Counted from the stretch's first letter, positions 44,600 through 53,687 are shown. The stretch is 64,000 bases of DNA from Bowmanella yangjiangensis (GCF_017255015.1 NZ_JAFKCS010000007.1:62292-126291); one strand, 5' to 3'. Made by a program: numbers and translations. Notes: generated by a model from the sequence alone, not told the origin.

Positions 44600-45049
44600 A
44601 TGAACTTCACCTTGACTGATTGCCCACAGCCTGCCATTGGCTATGACCATGTGGGGATTCGGGTATCCAACCGCCAGCGCGCCTTGCGCTTCTACGCAGG
44701 CCTGGGCTTTCGCGAGACCTATCGTATACCCCATGGTGAGGCCAATGAAATGGTCACTCCATCCGGGGTGCGGATTAACCTGATTTTTAATGGTGCCACA
44801 CGCCCTGGCACAAAAAATGTGTTGCTGGATGAGCCTGTCAAACTTCCGGGTATAACGCATCCGGCCTTTTTGGTGGCTGATATTCAGCAGTTTCAGGATT
44901 GGCTGGCGCAGCAGGGCATAGTGATTACCGAAGGGCCAAAGCGTATAGGACCGAGGCGGGTAGCGCTGTTTATCCGCGATCCGGATGGCAATGTACTGGA
45001 GTTTAATCAATTAATCCCCGAGGAGGGTAAGCGTAATGAAACTATATGA
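44600..45049 (+). CDS. VOC-superfamily (glyoxalase/bleomycin-resistance-like) protein
   Basis: The 149-residue protein has the paired beta-alpha-beta-beta-beta modules of the vicinal-oxygen-chelate fold: IGYDHVGIRVSNRQRALRFYAGLGF at the start and RVALFIRDPDGNVLEFNQ at the end, with a metal-type His in GYDHVG and Glu in LEFNQ. The ATG at 44600 has GGGAGA nine bases upstream. It overlaps the following GST gene by 14 bases, so translation is coupled. Substrate unknown; likely a glutathione-linked isomerase or lyase given the partner. Confidence 0.88.
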   Translation: MNFTLTDCPQPAIGYDHVGIRVSNRQRALRFYAGLGFRETYRIPHGEANEMVTPSGVRINLIFNGATRPGTKNVLLDEPVKLPGITHPAFLVADIQQFQDWLAQQGIVITEGPKRIGPRRVALFIRDPDGNVLEFNQLIPEEGKRNETI

Positions 45050-45641
45050 TTTAGCGGTGTCGGGTAACTGCTATAAGGTGCGTTTATTTGCGGCATTAGC
45101 GCAGATTGAGCTGGAGTTGGTGGCCGTGGACTTTAGCCGCAACGAGCATAAGAGCGAAGCCATTTTCAGCCTCAACCCTTGGGGGCAAGTGCCGATTCTG
45201 CAAGACGATGCATTGGTCCTACGTGATGCCCAGGCGATTTTGGTTTACTTAGCCGGGCGCTACGGCGGTGAGGCTTGGTGGCCGGGAGAAGCGCACTTGC
45301 AAGGGCAGGTTATGCAATGGTTATCCGTGGCAGCCAATGAGATTCAACATGGGCCGAGTGCGGCCAGGCTGATTAAAAAATTCGGTGCCAATTTGGATGC
45401 GCCGCTGGCGCTGAGGCGCAGTGAACATATTTTAGGGCTGATAGACGAGCATTTGGCTACCCATCAATGGCTGGCCGCAGGCAGACCGACTATCGCTGAA
45501 TGTGCGGTATTTCCTTATGTGGCGCTGGCCTGGGAAGGTGATGTGGATATTAGCCCTTACCAAAATATTGCCGCCTGGATTGCACGAATCAAAGCGCTAC
45601 CAGGCTTTATCGCCATGCCTGGTGTTGAGTTGGCGAGCTAG
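45036..45641 (+). CDS. glutathione S-transferase
   Basis: The 201-residue protein starts MKLYDLAVSGNCYKVRLFAAL, with catalytic Ser/Cys near residues 9-12, and has NPWGQVPIL and DAQAILVYLA for glutathione binding; the C-terminal domain ends with TIAECAVFPYVA. It belongs to the theta/beta-like bacterial GST group. It is co-expressed with the VOC gene and faces the fumC gene. It is a second LysR-linked GST in this window, distinct from the one at 3505. Confidence 0.92.
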   Translation: MKLYDLAVSGNCYKVRLFAALAQIELELVAVDFSRNEHKSEAIFSLNPWGQVPILQDDALVLRDAQAILVYLAGRYGGEAWWPGEAHLQGQVMQWLSVAANEIQHGPSAARLIKKFGANLDAPLALRRSEHILGLIDEHLATHQWLAAGRPTIAECAVFPYVALAWEGDVDISPYQNIAAWIARIKALPGFIAMPGVELAS

Positions 45642-45703
45642 CTGAACTAACGGGGATTAAAAAGTCGCTGGCGCTTAGCAGGTTATTACCAATGCAAGTA
45701 AAA

Positions 45704-45735
45704 CAAGGCGCACCCCAATGCGCCTTGGTTGTTTT
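45704..45735. terminator. terminator between gst and fumC
   Basis: Stem CAAGGCGCA/TGCGCCTTG (45704-45712 and 45719-45727) with TTGTTTT after it and AAAAC before it. It serves the convergent gst and fumC genes. Confidence 0.85.
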
Positions 45736-45743
45736 CCCTTTAG

Positions 45744-47111
45744 TTATTGCCCGGTTAACTTGGCCGGATCCAGCAGTTCCTGCAGCTGTGCTAAGGGGAT
45801 ATCGGTCAGCTCGGCGGCCACCTCTATGACCGGCCTTTGCTGCTGGTAAGCTTGCTTAGCGATAGCGGCGGCTTTTTCGTAACCGATAATGGGGTTTAAC
45901 GCCGTGACCAAAATGGGATTTCTGGCAAGGGCCGATGCAATATTGTGCTGGTTAACTTTTAACCCCTTCAACGCTTGCTCGGCCATGGCGGTGCAGCTAC
46001 CCGCCAGCAGACCGATACTGTCTAAAAGATTGCTGGCAATCAGCGGCAGCATCACATTTAGTTCAAAGTTACCCGACTGACCCGCCAGAGTGATGGCGCT
46101 GTCATGCCCTATAACCTGAGTACAGGCCATGGCCACGGCTTCGGGGATCACCGGATTGACCTTGCCCGGCATAATGGACGAGCCGGGTTGCAGTGCGGGT
46201 AGTTCAATTTCGGCCAAACCTGCCAACGGGCCTGAGTTCATCCAGCGCAGGTCATTGGCTATTTTCATAAGTGCCACTGCCAGGGTTTTCAGACCGCCGG
46301 AGGTGGCTACTGCCACATCCTGGCTGCCAATATTAAAAAATAAATTATCGGCGGGCTGAAAGGGCAGGCCGGTGGTCTGGCTTAGCTGTTGGCACAGCAA
46401 CGCAGAGAACCTTGGATGAGCATTGATACCGGTGCCCACTGCCGTGCCGCCTTGAGCTAACTGCAATAAACGCTGTTGCTGTTCCTCAATGACCGTTTTG
46501 GCGTGAATGAGCTGGTTCTGCCAGGCACAAAATACCTGGGCAAAACTTACCGGCATGGCATCCATCAGATGGGTGCGGCCGGTTTTAACCATGTCACCGT
46601 GACTGGCGATTTGTGTTTCCAGCGCTTGATGGAGACTATGTATAGCGGGCAGTAAATCATGCTCAATGGCAATAGCGGCACTGACATGAATGGTGCTTGG
46701 GATAGTGTCGTTACTGCTTTGACCAAGATTAACATGATCGTTGGGGTGAACTTTCTCACCCAGTTTGTCCGTGGCCAGGGTTGCCAGTACTTCATTGGCA
46801 TTCATATTACTGCTGGTGCCGGAGCCGGTTTGAAATACACTCACCGGGTACTGGCTTAAATCCAGGCGATTCAACTGTTGCTGGGCGGCGGTAGCAATGG
46901 CATTAGCTTGTGCCTGGGTAAGTAAACCGAGTTCACCATTGGCGCGGGCGGCGGCTTGTTTAATCAGCAATAAGGCCCGGATAAAGCCAGCCGGCATGGT
47001 GGCGGCACTGATAGCAAAGTTTTGCACCGCGCGCTGTGTTTGTGCCTGATACAAGGCTGCCACTGGCACATGAAGTTCGCCCATGGAGTCTTTTTCGATG
47101 CGATGGCTCAT
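45744..47111 (-). CDS. fumC: class II fumarate hydratase
   Basis: The 455-residue enzyme converts fumarate to malate without an iron-sulfur cluster. The family signature GSSIMPGKVNP is complete, and TGSGTSSNMNANEV, GRTHLMDAMP and the TALNPIIGYEKAA end are conserved. It is a homotetramer in the cytoplasm, used in iron-poor or oxidative conditions. Length is close to E. coli FumC (467). No neighbour belongs to the TCA cycle. Confidence 0.95.
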   Translation of the reverse strand: MSHRIEKDSMGELHVPVAALYQAQTQRAVQNFAISAATMPAGFIRALLLIKQAAARANGELGLLTQAQANAIATAAQQQLNRLDLSQYPVSVFQTGSGTSSNMNANEVLATLATDKLGEKVHPNDHVNLGQSSNDTIPSTIHVSAAIAIEHDLLPAIHSLHQALETQIASHGDMVKTGRTHLMDAMPVSFAQVFCAWQNQLIHAKTVIEEQQQRLLQLAQGGTAVGTGINAHPRFSALLCQQLSQTTGLPFQPADNLFFNIGSQDVAVATSGGLKTLAVALMKIANDLRWMNSGPLAGLAEIELPALQPGSSIMPGKVNPVIPEAVAMACTQVIGHDSAITLAGQSGNFELNVMLPLIASNLLDSIGLLAGSCTAMAEQALKGLKVNQHNIASALARNPILVTALNPIIGYEKAAAIAKQAYQQQRPVIEVAAELTDIPLAQLQELLDPAKLTGQ

Positions 47112-47830
47112 AGGAAGTTAGATCCTGTTCTGTAGTTGGGTCGACTTGTTGGAGCCTGAGTATAGTTCTTCACCTTATAACTCAGCTTAGCTTGAATGTC
47201 AGAAAGCCAGTTAATCGATTGTTATATATCACTTCGAAATGTGTGAGTGCACTAAAATTTATCTGTTTAAAGGGGACTATCTCTTTCACTCATCTGGGCT
47301 TTACCGGCTGCAGATTTTTCAGGAACCTTTAGTCAATCTGAGTGGCTACTTGGTAAATAACTTCGCTTGGATCCTGTCTCCGAATCTTCGACAAGGTACA
47401 AGGTGAAGACTGACCGACAGAGGCTGCTCCCCAATAGTTTGCTACGCTGTCGCCGTTGGGTTAGTAGCGAAACCACAAGTGCCTGAGCCTTTGGCAATCG
47501 TGCCGACAGCAACAGTGTACGTATATGAACCGAGGTGCGGCGCTGATGCATTATAAGGTCTCAGAGCGAACTGGTGTTGCTTGGCTTTGAATTGGGTAAA
47601 AGGGCGAAAATGGCAACTAAGTTTGTGCACTTCCGAATGGGCAGTTCAATCATCTTACTGATGTCTTATAAATGTTTCGTATGAATTTTCATCCTTTTGT
47701 TGAACGCTGAGACTCGACAAGGAATGCTCATAAGTCATACTCAAGTGTGGTTCAGTTGTATTGACTCTGGGGGCTATTGGCGTGATTTATGATGTTTTTA
47801 TCTTAGAAGAAAAATTACGTTGGTGTTGGT
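47112..47830. other. gene-poor 720-bp region
   Basis: No supportable gene. Short open frames on the minus strand (47333-47551, 47442-47630) lack a good start or any family motif. A TTGACT box at 47761-47766, with GATTTAT about 17 bases on, could be the promoter of the following solute-binding-type gene. Confidence 0.5.
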
Positions 47831-48571
47831 GTGAATAAGGCTGTCTTTTACATTATTCTTGTTTTGTGTGGAAGTCTTTTTTCCTTTGCTAATGCTTGTG
47901 AACGAACGCTAAGAGTGGGAATAAATGAATTGTATTGGCCGCCATACATAATACATAAGAATGGTGTTTTTTCAGGTATGGAGGTTGAGGCTATGAGCCT
48001 ACTATTTGAAGGCTCTGGAATGTGTAGCGAATTTATTGTTTATCCTAATTCTTCAAGAATGCTGGCTGAGATAAAGGATGGCAGGGTGGATATGTTATTC
48101 GCTGCAACTGAGACCGAAGAAAGAAAAGAGTATGCACATTTTTCGGTTCCGTATCGGCTAGAAATCATGTCTCTTTATATGCATGGCTCAATGTCTTATA
48201 ACGAATTTGATGTCAAGGAATTTGCAAGGAAGGGAATGGTTTTTGGTATTAATTCAGGTAGTTATTACGGAGAATTTATTTCCGATCTTAAAAAAAGAAA
48301 GTTGCTTAAATATGTTAATCTTCCCAATGCGAGAAAACGTTTTGAACTGCTCAACATGAAACGTATTGATTTTGTTTTAGAAGATAGACTGGCAGGAAAT
48401 TACATGATCTCTGATAATCAATACAATAATGTAGTAAATACTGGGGTTGTAATACAGAGTATTCCTGTCAGATATATGCTCAGCAAAAAGACGGTAGACC
48501 AACATGTTTTGAATACCATCAATTACTCAATACAGAAAAAAAGGCGTGACATTTTAAAAGTGTTCAACTAG
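47831..48571 (+). CDS. periplasmic solute-binding-like protein (SBP_bac_3 type)
   Basis: The 246-residue precursor has a signal peptide (cleavage near ANA-CE) and an SBP_bac_3 fold: LRVGINELYWPPY at the start, then FSGMEVEAMSLLF, DGRVDMLFAATETEERKEYAHFS in two parts and GINSGSYY. It binds an amino acid or similar compound or, like many stand-alone members in marine bacteria, feeds a sensor. No transporter genes are adjacent. The start is GTG with a weak ribosome site. The gene is visibly AT-richer than its surroundings. Confidence 0.83.
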   Translation: MNKAVFYIILVLCGSLFSFANACERTLRVGINELYWPPYIIHKNGVFSGMEVEAMSLLFEGSGMCSEFIVYPNSSRMLAEIKDGRVDMLFAATETEERKEYAHFSVPYRLEIMSLYMHGSMSYNEFDVKEFARKGMVFGINSGSYYGEFISDLKKRKLLKYVNLPNARKRFELLNMKRIDFVLEDRLAGNYMISDNQYNNVVNTGVVIQSIPVRYMLSKKTVDQHVLNTINYSIQKKRRDILKVFN

Positions 48572-48753
48572 CAGATATCATGACTCAAAGTTAGGGAGAT
48601 ACTTGCAACTTACGGAATAACAGACTTGTATCATTTAGTCGAAGATGGCAGTTAGCGCTGTTTATACTCGGCGCTAACTATCTGTTGCTCGTATATCCTT
48701 GCTTATTAGTTCACCTCTTGAAAATTAGAATTTACAGATTTGCGACACTGAAT
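48572..48753. other. intergenic stretch with an AGTTAGCGC hairpin
   Basis: A 9-bp perfect inverted repeat (AGTTAGCGC at 48650-48658, GCGCTAACT at 48671-48679) lies between the solute-binding gene and the convergent methyltransferase gene. It has no T-run but may act as a terminator. Confidence 0.45.
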
Positions 48754-49446
48754 TCAGGGTTGTATCCCCGTTAACTTTGAATACCAAGCATGTATAAGCA
48801 AAGCCTGATAAAACAAAGTTGGGGAACTGAACCCAGCACTGGCTAAGAGCTGGCTTATGTCACTGGGGGCATCAACAACAACCTGATCTCCCAGATAGCT
48901 GGGATTTATATTCAGGCCCGCCAATTTATGCAGCGCGACCCAATGCTGACTGATGGTGGTGAAACTGCTGTCTTGTCGGTTCCAACTGAGTTCTGCATTT
49001 ACCAGCATAGCACCGTGTTTTAGCCGTTTAGCGATATCTTTAAAGTACGCCAGACGGGCATCCGGGGAGTGAATAAAGTGCGCAACCAGCACACTGGTGG
49101 CGGCGTCGAATGCTGCATGTTCAGGTAAGTCATGCACAAAACCTGTGAAAAATTCACAGCGCTGGCTGATACCTCGTGCCTGCGCTTTTTCCTGACAGCG
49201 TGCCAGCATGGCATCAGCTGGATCGACTAAGGTAAATTGCCATTTAGGAAATACCTCAGCGAGAAATAATAGTTCGTCTCCCGTGCCAGCCCCGGCACAT
49301 AAAATTCGGGCGTTTTGCGGCAGGGCTGAAAACAGCGCCTGCATCTGCAAATGCAACGCATCTTTGAGAGGTTGCAATTTTACCCGGCTGCTGTCATAGC
49401 GGGCGGCCATATCAGCACCAAAAGCGGGTTGATTTTGTGTTTGCAT
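48754..49446 (-). CDS. class I SAM-dependent methyltransferase
   Basis: The 230-residue protein has motif I ILCAGAGTGDELLFLAE (about 48-64) with an acidic residue in FTLVDPADAML, then ATSVLVAHFIHSP and LKHGAMLVNAELSW. It transfers a methyl group from S-adenosylmethionine to an unknown substrate. It follows the TrxR-like gene by nine bases on the same strand, so both form an operon governed by the divergent Rrf2 regulator. Confidence 0.9.
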   Translation of the reverse strand: MQTQNQPAFGADMAARYDSSRVKLQPLKDALHLQMQALFSALPQNARILCAGAGTGDELLFLAEVFPKWQFTLVDPADAMLARCQEKAQARGISQRCEFFTGFVHDLPEHAAFDAATSVLVAHFIHSPDARLAYFKDIAKRLKHGAMLVNAELSWNRQDSSFTTISQHWVALHKLAGLNINPSYLGDQVVVDAPSDISQLLASAGFSSPTLFYQALLIHAWYSKLTGIQP

Positions 49447-49455
49447 GACGACTCC

Positions 49456-50364
49456 TTATGCGTTCAGTTGCATTTGGATCAAGGCATGATGTACATGCAC
49501 GCCAGCCATAACGCCCGATGCACTGGCCAGCGTGGCGTTCTGCATGGGAATGGCCAAATCGCCTGCTGCATAAACACCGGATATAGAGGTTTGCTGGCTG
49601 TCGTCTATTTTCACTATTGGCCCCATAAGGCCAGGTTCAAATTCACAGCCTAGTTGCTCTGCGAGTGGGCTGGCCATGCGCGTGGTTGGGCCGACATATA
49701 AAGCCTCAATGGCAAGCTGGCGGTTGTCCTGTAAGCGTACTACGCGTATTTGTGGCGCCTTGCCTATGAGCTCAACAACCGGGGTTTCTTCAATCCTAAC
49801 CCCTCGCTTTTCCAGCATCTGTCTGGCATCAGGATCGGGAGAGAATTGCCCTTGGCTAAAATAGGTCGTAGGGCCCCAGTCCGGGATCAATTTGGCTTGA
49901 TGGATTGAAAGCGGCGATGTGGCAAGTACCCCTAATGGACGATCGCGATTCTCATAGCCGTGACAATAGGGACAGTGCAGTACGGTTTTACCCCAACGTG
50001 AGGCTAACCCAGCAATATCGGGTAACTGGTCGTGGAGCCCGGTGGCCAGAATGACCTTGCTGGCATGCACTGAAGTGTTATCTGCTAATGTGGCGGTAAA
50101 GCCGTTAGCGTCTTTAACCAGGCTAACAACTTCGCCTTGATGCAAGGTAAAGTCGGGGTAGGGGAGCAGCTTGGCCAGCGCTTTTTGGTGTATATCGCCA
50201 GGGGTTTCACCATCAAGGCCGAAGAAACCATGGGAATGGGACGCAAAGCGGTTTCGCGGTTTTCCTCCGTCTACCACAACGACGTGTTTTCTGGCCCTGA
50301 CCAGTTGCATTGCCGCAGATAACCCGGCAAAGCTGCCACCGATAATCAGTACTTGTGTATGCAT
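49456..50364 (-). CDS. FAD/NAD(P)-dependent oxidoreductase (thioredoxin reductase-like)
   Basis: The 302-residue flavoprotein has the N-terminal FAD motif VLIIGGSFAGLSAAM, the redox-active disulfide CPYC (in HCPYCHGYE) and a C-terminal GVYAAGDLA FAD motif; the NADPH-binding glycine loop is weak (LGVLATSPLS). It resembles small reductases that reduce thiol proteins or quinones more than true TrxB. The ATG at 50364 has AGAGG seven bases upstream. First gene of an operon with a methyltransferase, opposite an Rrf2 regulator and two palindromic sites. Confidence 0.9.
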   Translation of the reverse strand: MHTQVLIIGGSFAGLSAAMQLVRARKHVVVVDGGKPRNRFASHSHGFFGLDGETPGDIHQKALAKLLPYPDFTLHQGEVVSLVKDANGFTATLADNTSVHASKVILATGLHDQLPDIAGLASRWGKTVLHCPYCHGYENRDRPLGVLATSPLSIHQAKLIPDWGPTTYFSQGQFSPDPDARQMLEKRGVRIEETPVVELIGKAPQIRVVRLQDNRQLAIEALYVGPTTRMASPLAEQLGCEFEPGLMGPIVKIDDSQQTSISGVYAAGDLAIPMQNATLASASGVMAGVHVHHALIQMQLNA

Positions 50365-50382
50365 CAATCACCTCTTTATTAA

Positions 50383-50399
50383 GTAACAATTATTGTTAC
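50383..50399. promoter_or_regulatory. palindromic operator, first copy (Rrf2 site candidate)
   Basis: GTAACAATTATTGTTAC is a 17-base near-perfect palindrome (8-bp arms about a central T), 19 bases before the flavoprotein start. A related 17-mer is found at 50427-50443. Confidence 0.7.
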
Positions 50400-50426
50400 A
50401 TGAAGAGTTTGATTTATTCAACACAA

Positions 50427-50443
50427 GAAACATTAAATGTTAC
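50427..50443. promoter_or_regulatory. palindromic operator, second copy (Rrf2 site candidate)
   Basis: GAAACATTAAATGTTAC matches the first copy at 11 of 17 positions, keeps the inner AACATT/AATGTT symmetry and lies 46 bases before the rrf2 gene. Two copies 44 bases apart suit control of both divergent promoters. Confidence 0.6.
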
Positions 50444-50488
50444 ATAAGGCTGTGGTAGCATTTGCACAAATTCAATAGGTAAATTGCT

Positions 50489-50911
50489 ATGCGCAAAGAC
50501 AGTCGCCTCTCCCGCGTTCTTCATGCCTTGATCCATTTGGATCATCATGGCAAGCCAGCTACATCTGACGACATTGGTAAAATGCTGGGAACGAATCCTG
50601 TTGTGGTGCGCAGAACCATGGCGGCGCTGCGCGAGCAAGGCTATGTCAGTGCCGTAAAAGGGCATAATGGAGGATGGTCATTGGCCAGGCCTTTGTCTGA
50701 TATCACCTTGTATGACATACACAAGGCCCTGGGGGACAGTTCGGTATTTACCATTGGCCTGACCGACGAGCACAACAATTGCCCTATTGAGCACGGGGTT
50801 AATAATGCGCTGCGTGACGTGATGCACGAAGCCGAAGCGCTGCTGTTAGCACGATTTAAACAAGTGACGCTGGCCAACTTGGCCAGCGAATTTGGTCAGC
50901 ACAGCGTGTAA
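50489..50911 (+). CDS. Rrf2-family transcriptional regulator
   Basis: The 140-residue regulator has a winged HTH at the start (RLSRVLHALIHLDHHGKPATS, then TNPVVVRRTMAALREQGYV) and the Rrf2 motif VKGHNGGWSLARP. It lacks the three-cysteine cluster of IscR/NsrR and has a single Cys (NNCPIE), resembling YwnA-type members that sense electrophiles or thiol stress through one cysteine. It is divergent from the flavoprotein-methyltransferase operon, with two shared palindromes. Confidence 0.9.
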   Translation: MRKDSRLSRVLHALIHLDHHGKPATSDDIGKMLGTNPVVVRRTMAALREQGYVSAVKGHNGGWSLARPLSDITLYDIHKALGDSSVFTIGLTDEHNNCPIEHGVNNALRDVMHEAEALLLARFKQVTLANLASEFGQHSV

Positions 50912-51007
50912 AGTAACTTCACGATGCTGTAGATATTTTTCGCCAGCATGTGGATTTTTGTATATACCTTATAGGGTGTGACAAATTTGTGACCGGCAGG
51001 TGACAGA

Positions 51008-51640
51008 GTGAATCGCTGGCTGGAAATGTTTTGCTTATTTGGCTTGGTGCCAATGTCAGTTGCCATTCTGGCGTCATTCTACATTGGCTGGCTGATCCCC
51101 ATTTTGCTGACTATTTGTACCTTATGTTTGTGGTTATTGCTGAGCGACCCACATTTTAAGCGCTTTCGGTTGTGGCATATACAAGGACTGAAAGGCTGTC
51201 TGCGCCATCAGCTGTTGTTGTTTGTGCCTTTGGCACTGCTGATCAGCCTGCTGGTGTACTTGTGGCTGCCACAAGTGTTTTTCTCCTTACCGCAACACGA
51301 TCAATCCTTGTGGCTGCTTACCCTGGCGGTCTATCCGCTGGTGTCAGTACTGCCGCAGGAACTGGTGTTTCGTACTTTCTTTTTTCATCGTTACAAAGGC
51401 ATCTTACCCTCTAAAGCCGGGCGCTTGGGGTTAAGCACCGCCAGTTTTGCCCTGGCTCATGCAGCTTACGGTAACTGGCCGGCGGTGTTGCTCTCTGCCT
51501 TCGGCGGCCTGTTATTTGGTTACCGTTATCTGCAAACCCGTTCGACCTTAATTGTGGCTATTGAACATTCCATCTGGGGCATGTTTTTATTTACCGTTGG
51601 CCTTGGGGTTTATCTGGTGCAGGTAGACCTGCTGAAGTAG
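51008..51640 (+). CDS. CPBP-family intramembrane metalloprotease-like protein
   Basis: The 210-residue membrane protein has about six hydrophobic segments and the CPBP (Abi/CAAX protease-like) motifs: a first motif in QELVFRTFFFHRY (E-x-x-x-R), then FALAHAAYGNW and IEHSIWGMF in the later helices. Such proteins may cleave membrane substrates or peptides. The GTG start has AGGTGACAGA just before it. It precedes aguA by 70 bases on the same strand, but a functional link is not clear. Confidence 0.8.
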   Translation: MNRWLEMFCLFGLVPMSVAILASFYIGWLIPILLTICTLCLWLLLSDPHFKRFRLWHIQGLKGCLRHQLLLFVPLALLISLLVYLWLPQVFFSLPQHDQSLWLLTLAVYPLVSVLPQELVFRTFFFHRYKGILPSKAGRLGLSTASFALAHAAYGNWPAVLLSAFGGLLFGYRYLQTRSTLIVAIEHSIWGMFLFTVGLGVYLVQVDLLK

Positions 51641-51712
51641 GGTAATTCCGGTGGATCTGTATTGCCTAACGACTATAATCGGCGGCAATTGCAACTTGTG
51701 CTGGAAATGATG

Positions 51713-52768
51713 ATGACCACATCTCGCCGCTTACTGCCCGAATGGGCGCCTCAGGAAGCTGTGATCCTGGCCTGGCCCCATGAAAATACCGATTGGGCCC
51801 CTTGGCTGGAACAAGCCCGTAGCTTATATGTTGAACTGATCCATGCCATCAATCAGGCCGATTGTGGGGTGTTGTTACTGATAAGAGAAGGCGATATGGC
51901 CGACTTCCAGCGCCGGGTAAATAGCACCGACAAGGTGCTGCTACTTAAAGCCGACCCTAACGATACCTGGTTGCGTGACTATGGCTTTCTGACCTGCCAG
52001 TCTGACCAGGGTATGCAGCCGGTGGAATACCAGTTTAACGGCTGGGGTAATAAATTTGATGCATCCCGTGACAACAGGGCGAATCGAGAGATTCTGGCTG
52101 ATTTATGCAAATTGCCGCTGATCAGCACCGATATCGTGGCCGAGGGCGGCGCACTGGAAATTGATGCAGATGGCCATTTGCTCTCCACCTCGCTGTGTTT
52201 GCTGAATCCTGAGCGTAACGGCCAGATGAGTCTGGATGACTACCGCGCCCAATTTAAGCAATACCTGGGGGCCAGTCAGGTCAGCATCTTTGAAAACGGC
52301 CATCTGGAAGGGGACGATACCGACGGACATATCGACACCCTGGTACGTTTTACCCCGGATCAGGGGCTGGTGATCCAATCTTGTTTTAATCGCCCGGATG
52401 ACGGTCACTTTGCGGGATTGCAGGCGCTGGTAGAAGAATGCCGTCAGGCCTTACCACAGCACCAGATTTTTGAATTACCACTGCCGGTGATTTTTAGCGA
52501 TGAAGGCGATCGCCTTCCGGCATCCTATGCCAATTACCTGATTAACAATCAGCAGGTACTGTGCCCGATTTACGGCCAGCCCGAAGACGAACTTGCTCTG
52601 GAAGTACTGGCCAAGGCCTATCCGGCCCATCGTATTGTGGCGCTGGATTGTGCAGTGCTGGTGCAGCAATATGGCAGTTTGCATTGTATTAGCATGCAGG
52701 TGCCCCAAGGTACGTTAAAAGATGAAGTGATCGCGCAGTTGCGCAAAGGAGTTAGCGTCTATGGCTAA
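51713..52768 (+). CDS. aguA: agmatine deiminase
   Basis: The 351-residue enzyme converts agmatine to N-carbamoylputrescine and ammonia. It belongs to the guanidine-modifying fold: WPHENTDWAP, DTWLRDYGF with catalytic Asp residues, GHLEGDDTDGHIDT with catalytic His, and the nucleophilic Cys in GSLHCISMQ. I choose the third of three tandem ATGs because GGAA then lies six bases away. It overlaps aguB by eight bases. The fit to the AguA/peptidylarginine-deiminase family, with the aguB partner, makes the assignment firm. Confidence 0.92.
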   Translation: MTTSRRLLPEWAPQEAVILAWPHENTDWAPWLEQARSLYVELIHAINQADCGVLLLIREGDMADFQRRVNSTDKVLLLKADPNDTWLRDYGFLTCQSDQGMQPVEYQFNGWGNKFDASRDNRANREILADLCKLPLISTDIVAEGGALEIDADGHLLSTSLCLLNPERNGQMSLDDYRAQFKQYLGASQVSIFENGHLEGDDTDGHIDTLVRFTPDQGLVIQSCFNRPDDGHFAGLQALVEECRQALPQHQIFELPLPVIFSDEGDRLPASYANYLINNQQVLCPIYGQPEDELALEVLAKAYPAHRIVALDCAVLVQQYGSLHCISMQVPQGTLKDEVIAQLRKGVSVYG

Positions 52769-53648
52769 ATTAAAAGTAGGTCTGGTTCAGCAGGCCGTGG
52801 TAGGCAACGACAAACAGGCCAACTGGCGAAAAAGTGCTGAGCAGGTGCGCCATCTGGCGGCGCAGGGTGCCGAGCTGGTGATGTTGCAAGAACTGCACAG
52901 CACCTTGTATTTTTGTCAGGAAGAAAACACCGACTATTTTGATCTGGCTGAGCCTATTCCTGGCCCTGCAACCGAGTATTTTGCGGTCCTGGCCGCCGAG
53001 CTGAATATTGTGTTGGTAACCTCCTTGTTTGAAAAGCGGGGTTCGGGCCTTTATCACAACACTGCCGTGGTGTTCGACCGCAAAGAAGGCATGGTGGGCA
53101 AGTACCGCAAGATGCATATTCCTGACGACCCTGGTTTTTACGAGAAGTTTTACTTCACCCCTGGGGATCTGGGCTTTGAGCCGATTCAGACCAGTGTTGG
53201 TAAGCTAGGGGTATTGGTATGCTGGGATCAGTGGTATCCGGAAGCGGCGCGCCTGATGGCTATGCGCGGCGCGGATATGCTGTTTTATCCCACGGCCATT
53301 GGTTGGGATATGACAGATACACCGGATGAGCGTGAGCGCCAGCACACCGCGTGGCATACCATTCAGCGTGCCCATGCGGTGGCCAATTCTGTGCCGGTGA
53401 TCGTGGCCAACCGTACCGGCTTTGAAGCCTCGCCCATTGACGGCGACCCGGGAATCCAGTTCTGGGGGCAGAGCTTTATTGCCGGGCCGCAAGGTGAGCT
53501 GCTTGCCCAGGCCAGCAGCGACAAGGAAGAAACTTTATTGGTAGAGCTGGACTTGGCCCGTACCGAAAAAGTAAAACGTATCTGGCCTTACTTCCGTGAC
53601 CGTCGCATTGATGCTTACGAGGATCTTACCCGCCGCTGGCGCGACTAA
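52761..53648 (+). CDS. aguB: N-carbamoylputrescine amidase
   Basis: The 295-residue enzyme is a nitrilase-superfamily amidase: Glu in LQELHSTLYF, Lys in GKYRKMHIPDD and Cys in VLVCWDQWYPEA form the triad. It hydrolyses N-carbamoylputrescine to putrescine, carbon dioxide and ammonia, finishing the agmatine route. AAGGAG lies 9 bases before the ATG inside aguA, and the genes overlap, so the two steps are made together. A 9-bp hairpin at 53657-53687 follows. Confidence 0.95.
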   Translation: MAKLKVGLVQQAVVGNDKQANWRKSAEQVRHLAAQGAELVMLQELHSTLYFCQEENTDYFDLAEPIPGPATEYFAVLAAELNIVLVTSLFEKRGSGLYHNTAVVFDRKEGMVGKYRKMHIPDDPGFYEKFYFTPGDLGFEPIQTSVGKLGVLVCWDQWYPEAARLMAMRGADMLFYPTAIGWDMTDTPDERERQHTAWHTIQRAHAVANSVPVIVANRTGFEASPIDGDPGIQFWGQSFIAGPQGELLAQASSDKEETLLVELDLARTEKVKRIWPYFRDRRIDAYEDLTRRWRD

Positions 53649-53656
53649 TGCTTCTG

Positions 53657-53687
53657 GGCCCTGGTTTTTGCGTTAAACACCAGGGCC
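53657..53687 (+). terminator. hairpin after aguB
   Basis: Perfect 9-bp stem GGCCCTGGT/ACCAGGGCC with a 13-base loop, nine bases past the stop. It lacks a T-run, so its terminator role is uncertain. Confidence 0.5.

Noticed and set aside
47333-47630. Two overlapping minus-strand open frames
   Set aside because: No good start, no recognisable motifs, and codon patterns unlike neighbours.
48650-48679. attC site at the AGTTAGCGC/GCGCTAACT hairpin
   Set aside because: The core boxes would be in the wrong order (GTTAG first) and the site is too short; it is a simple inverted repeat.
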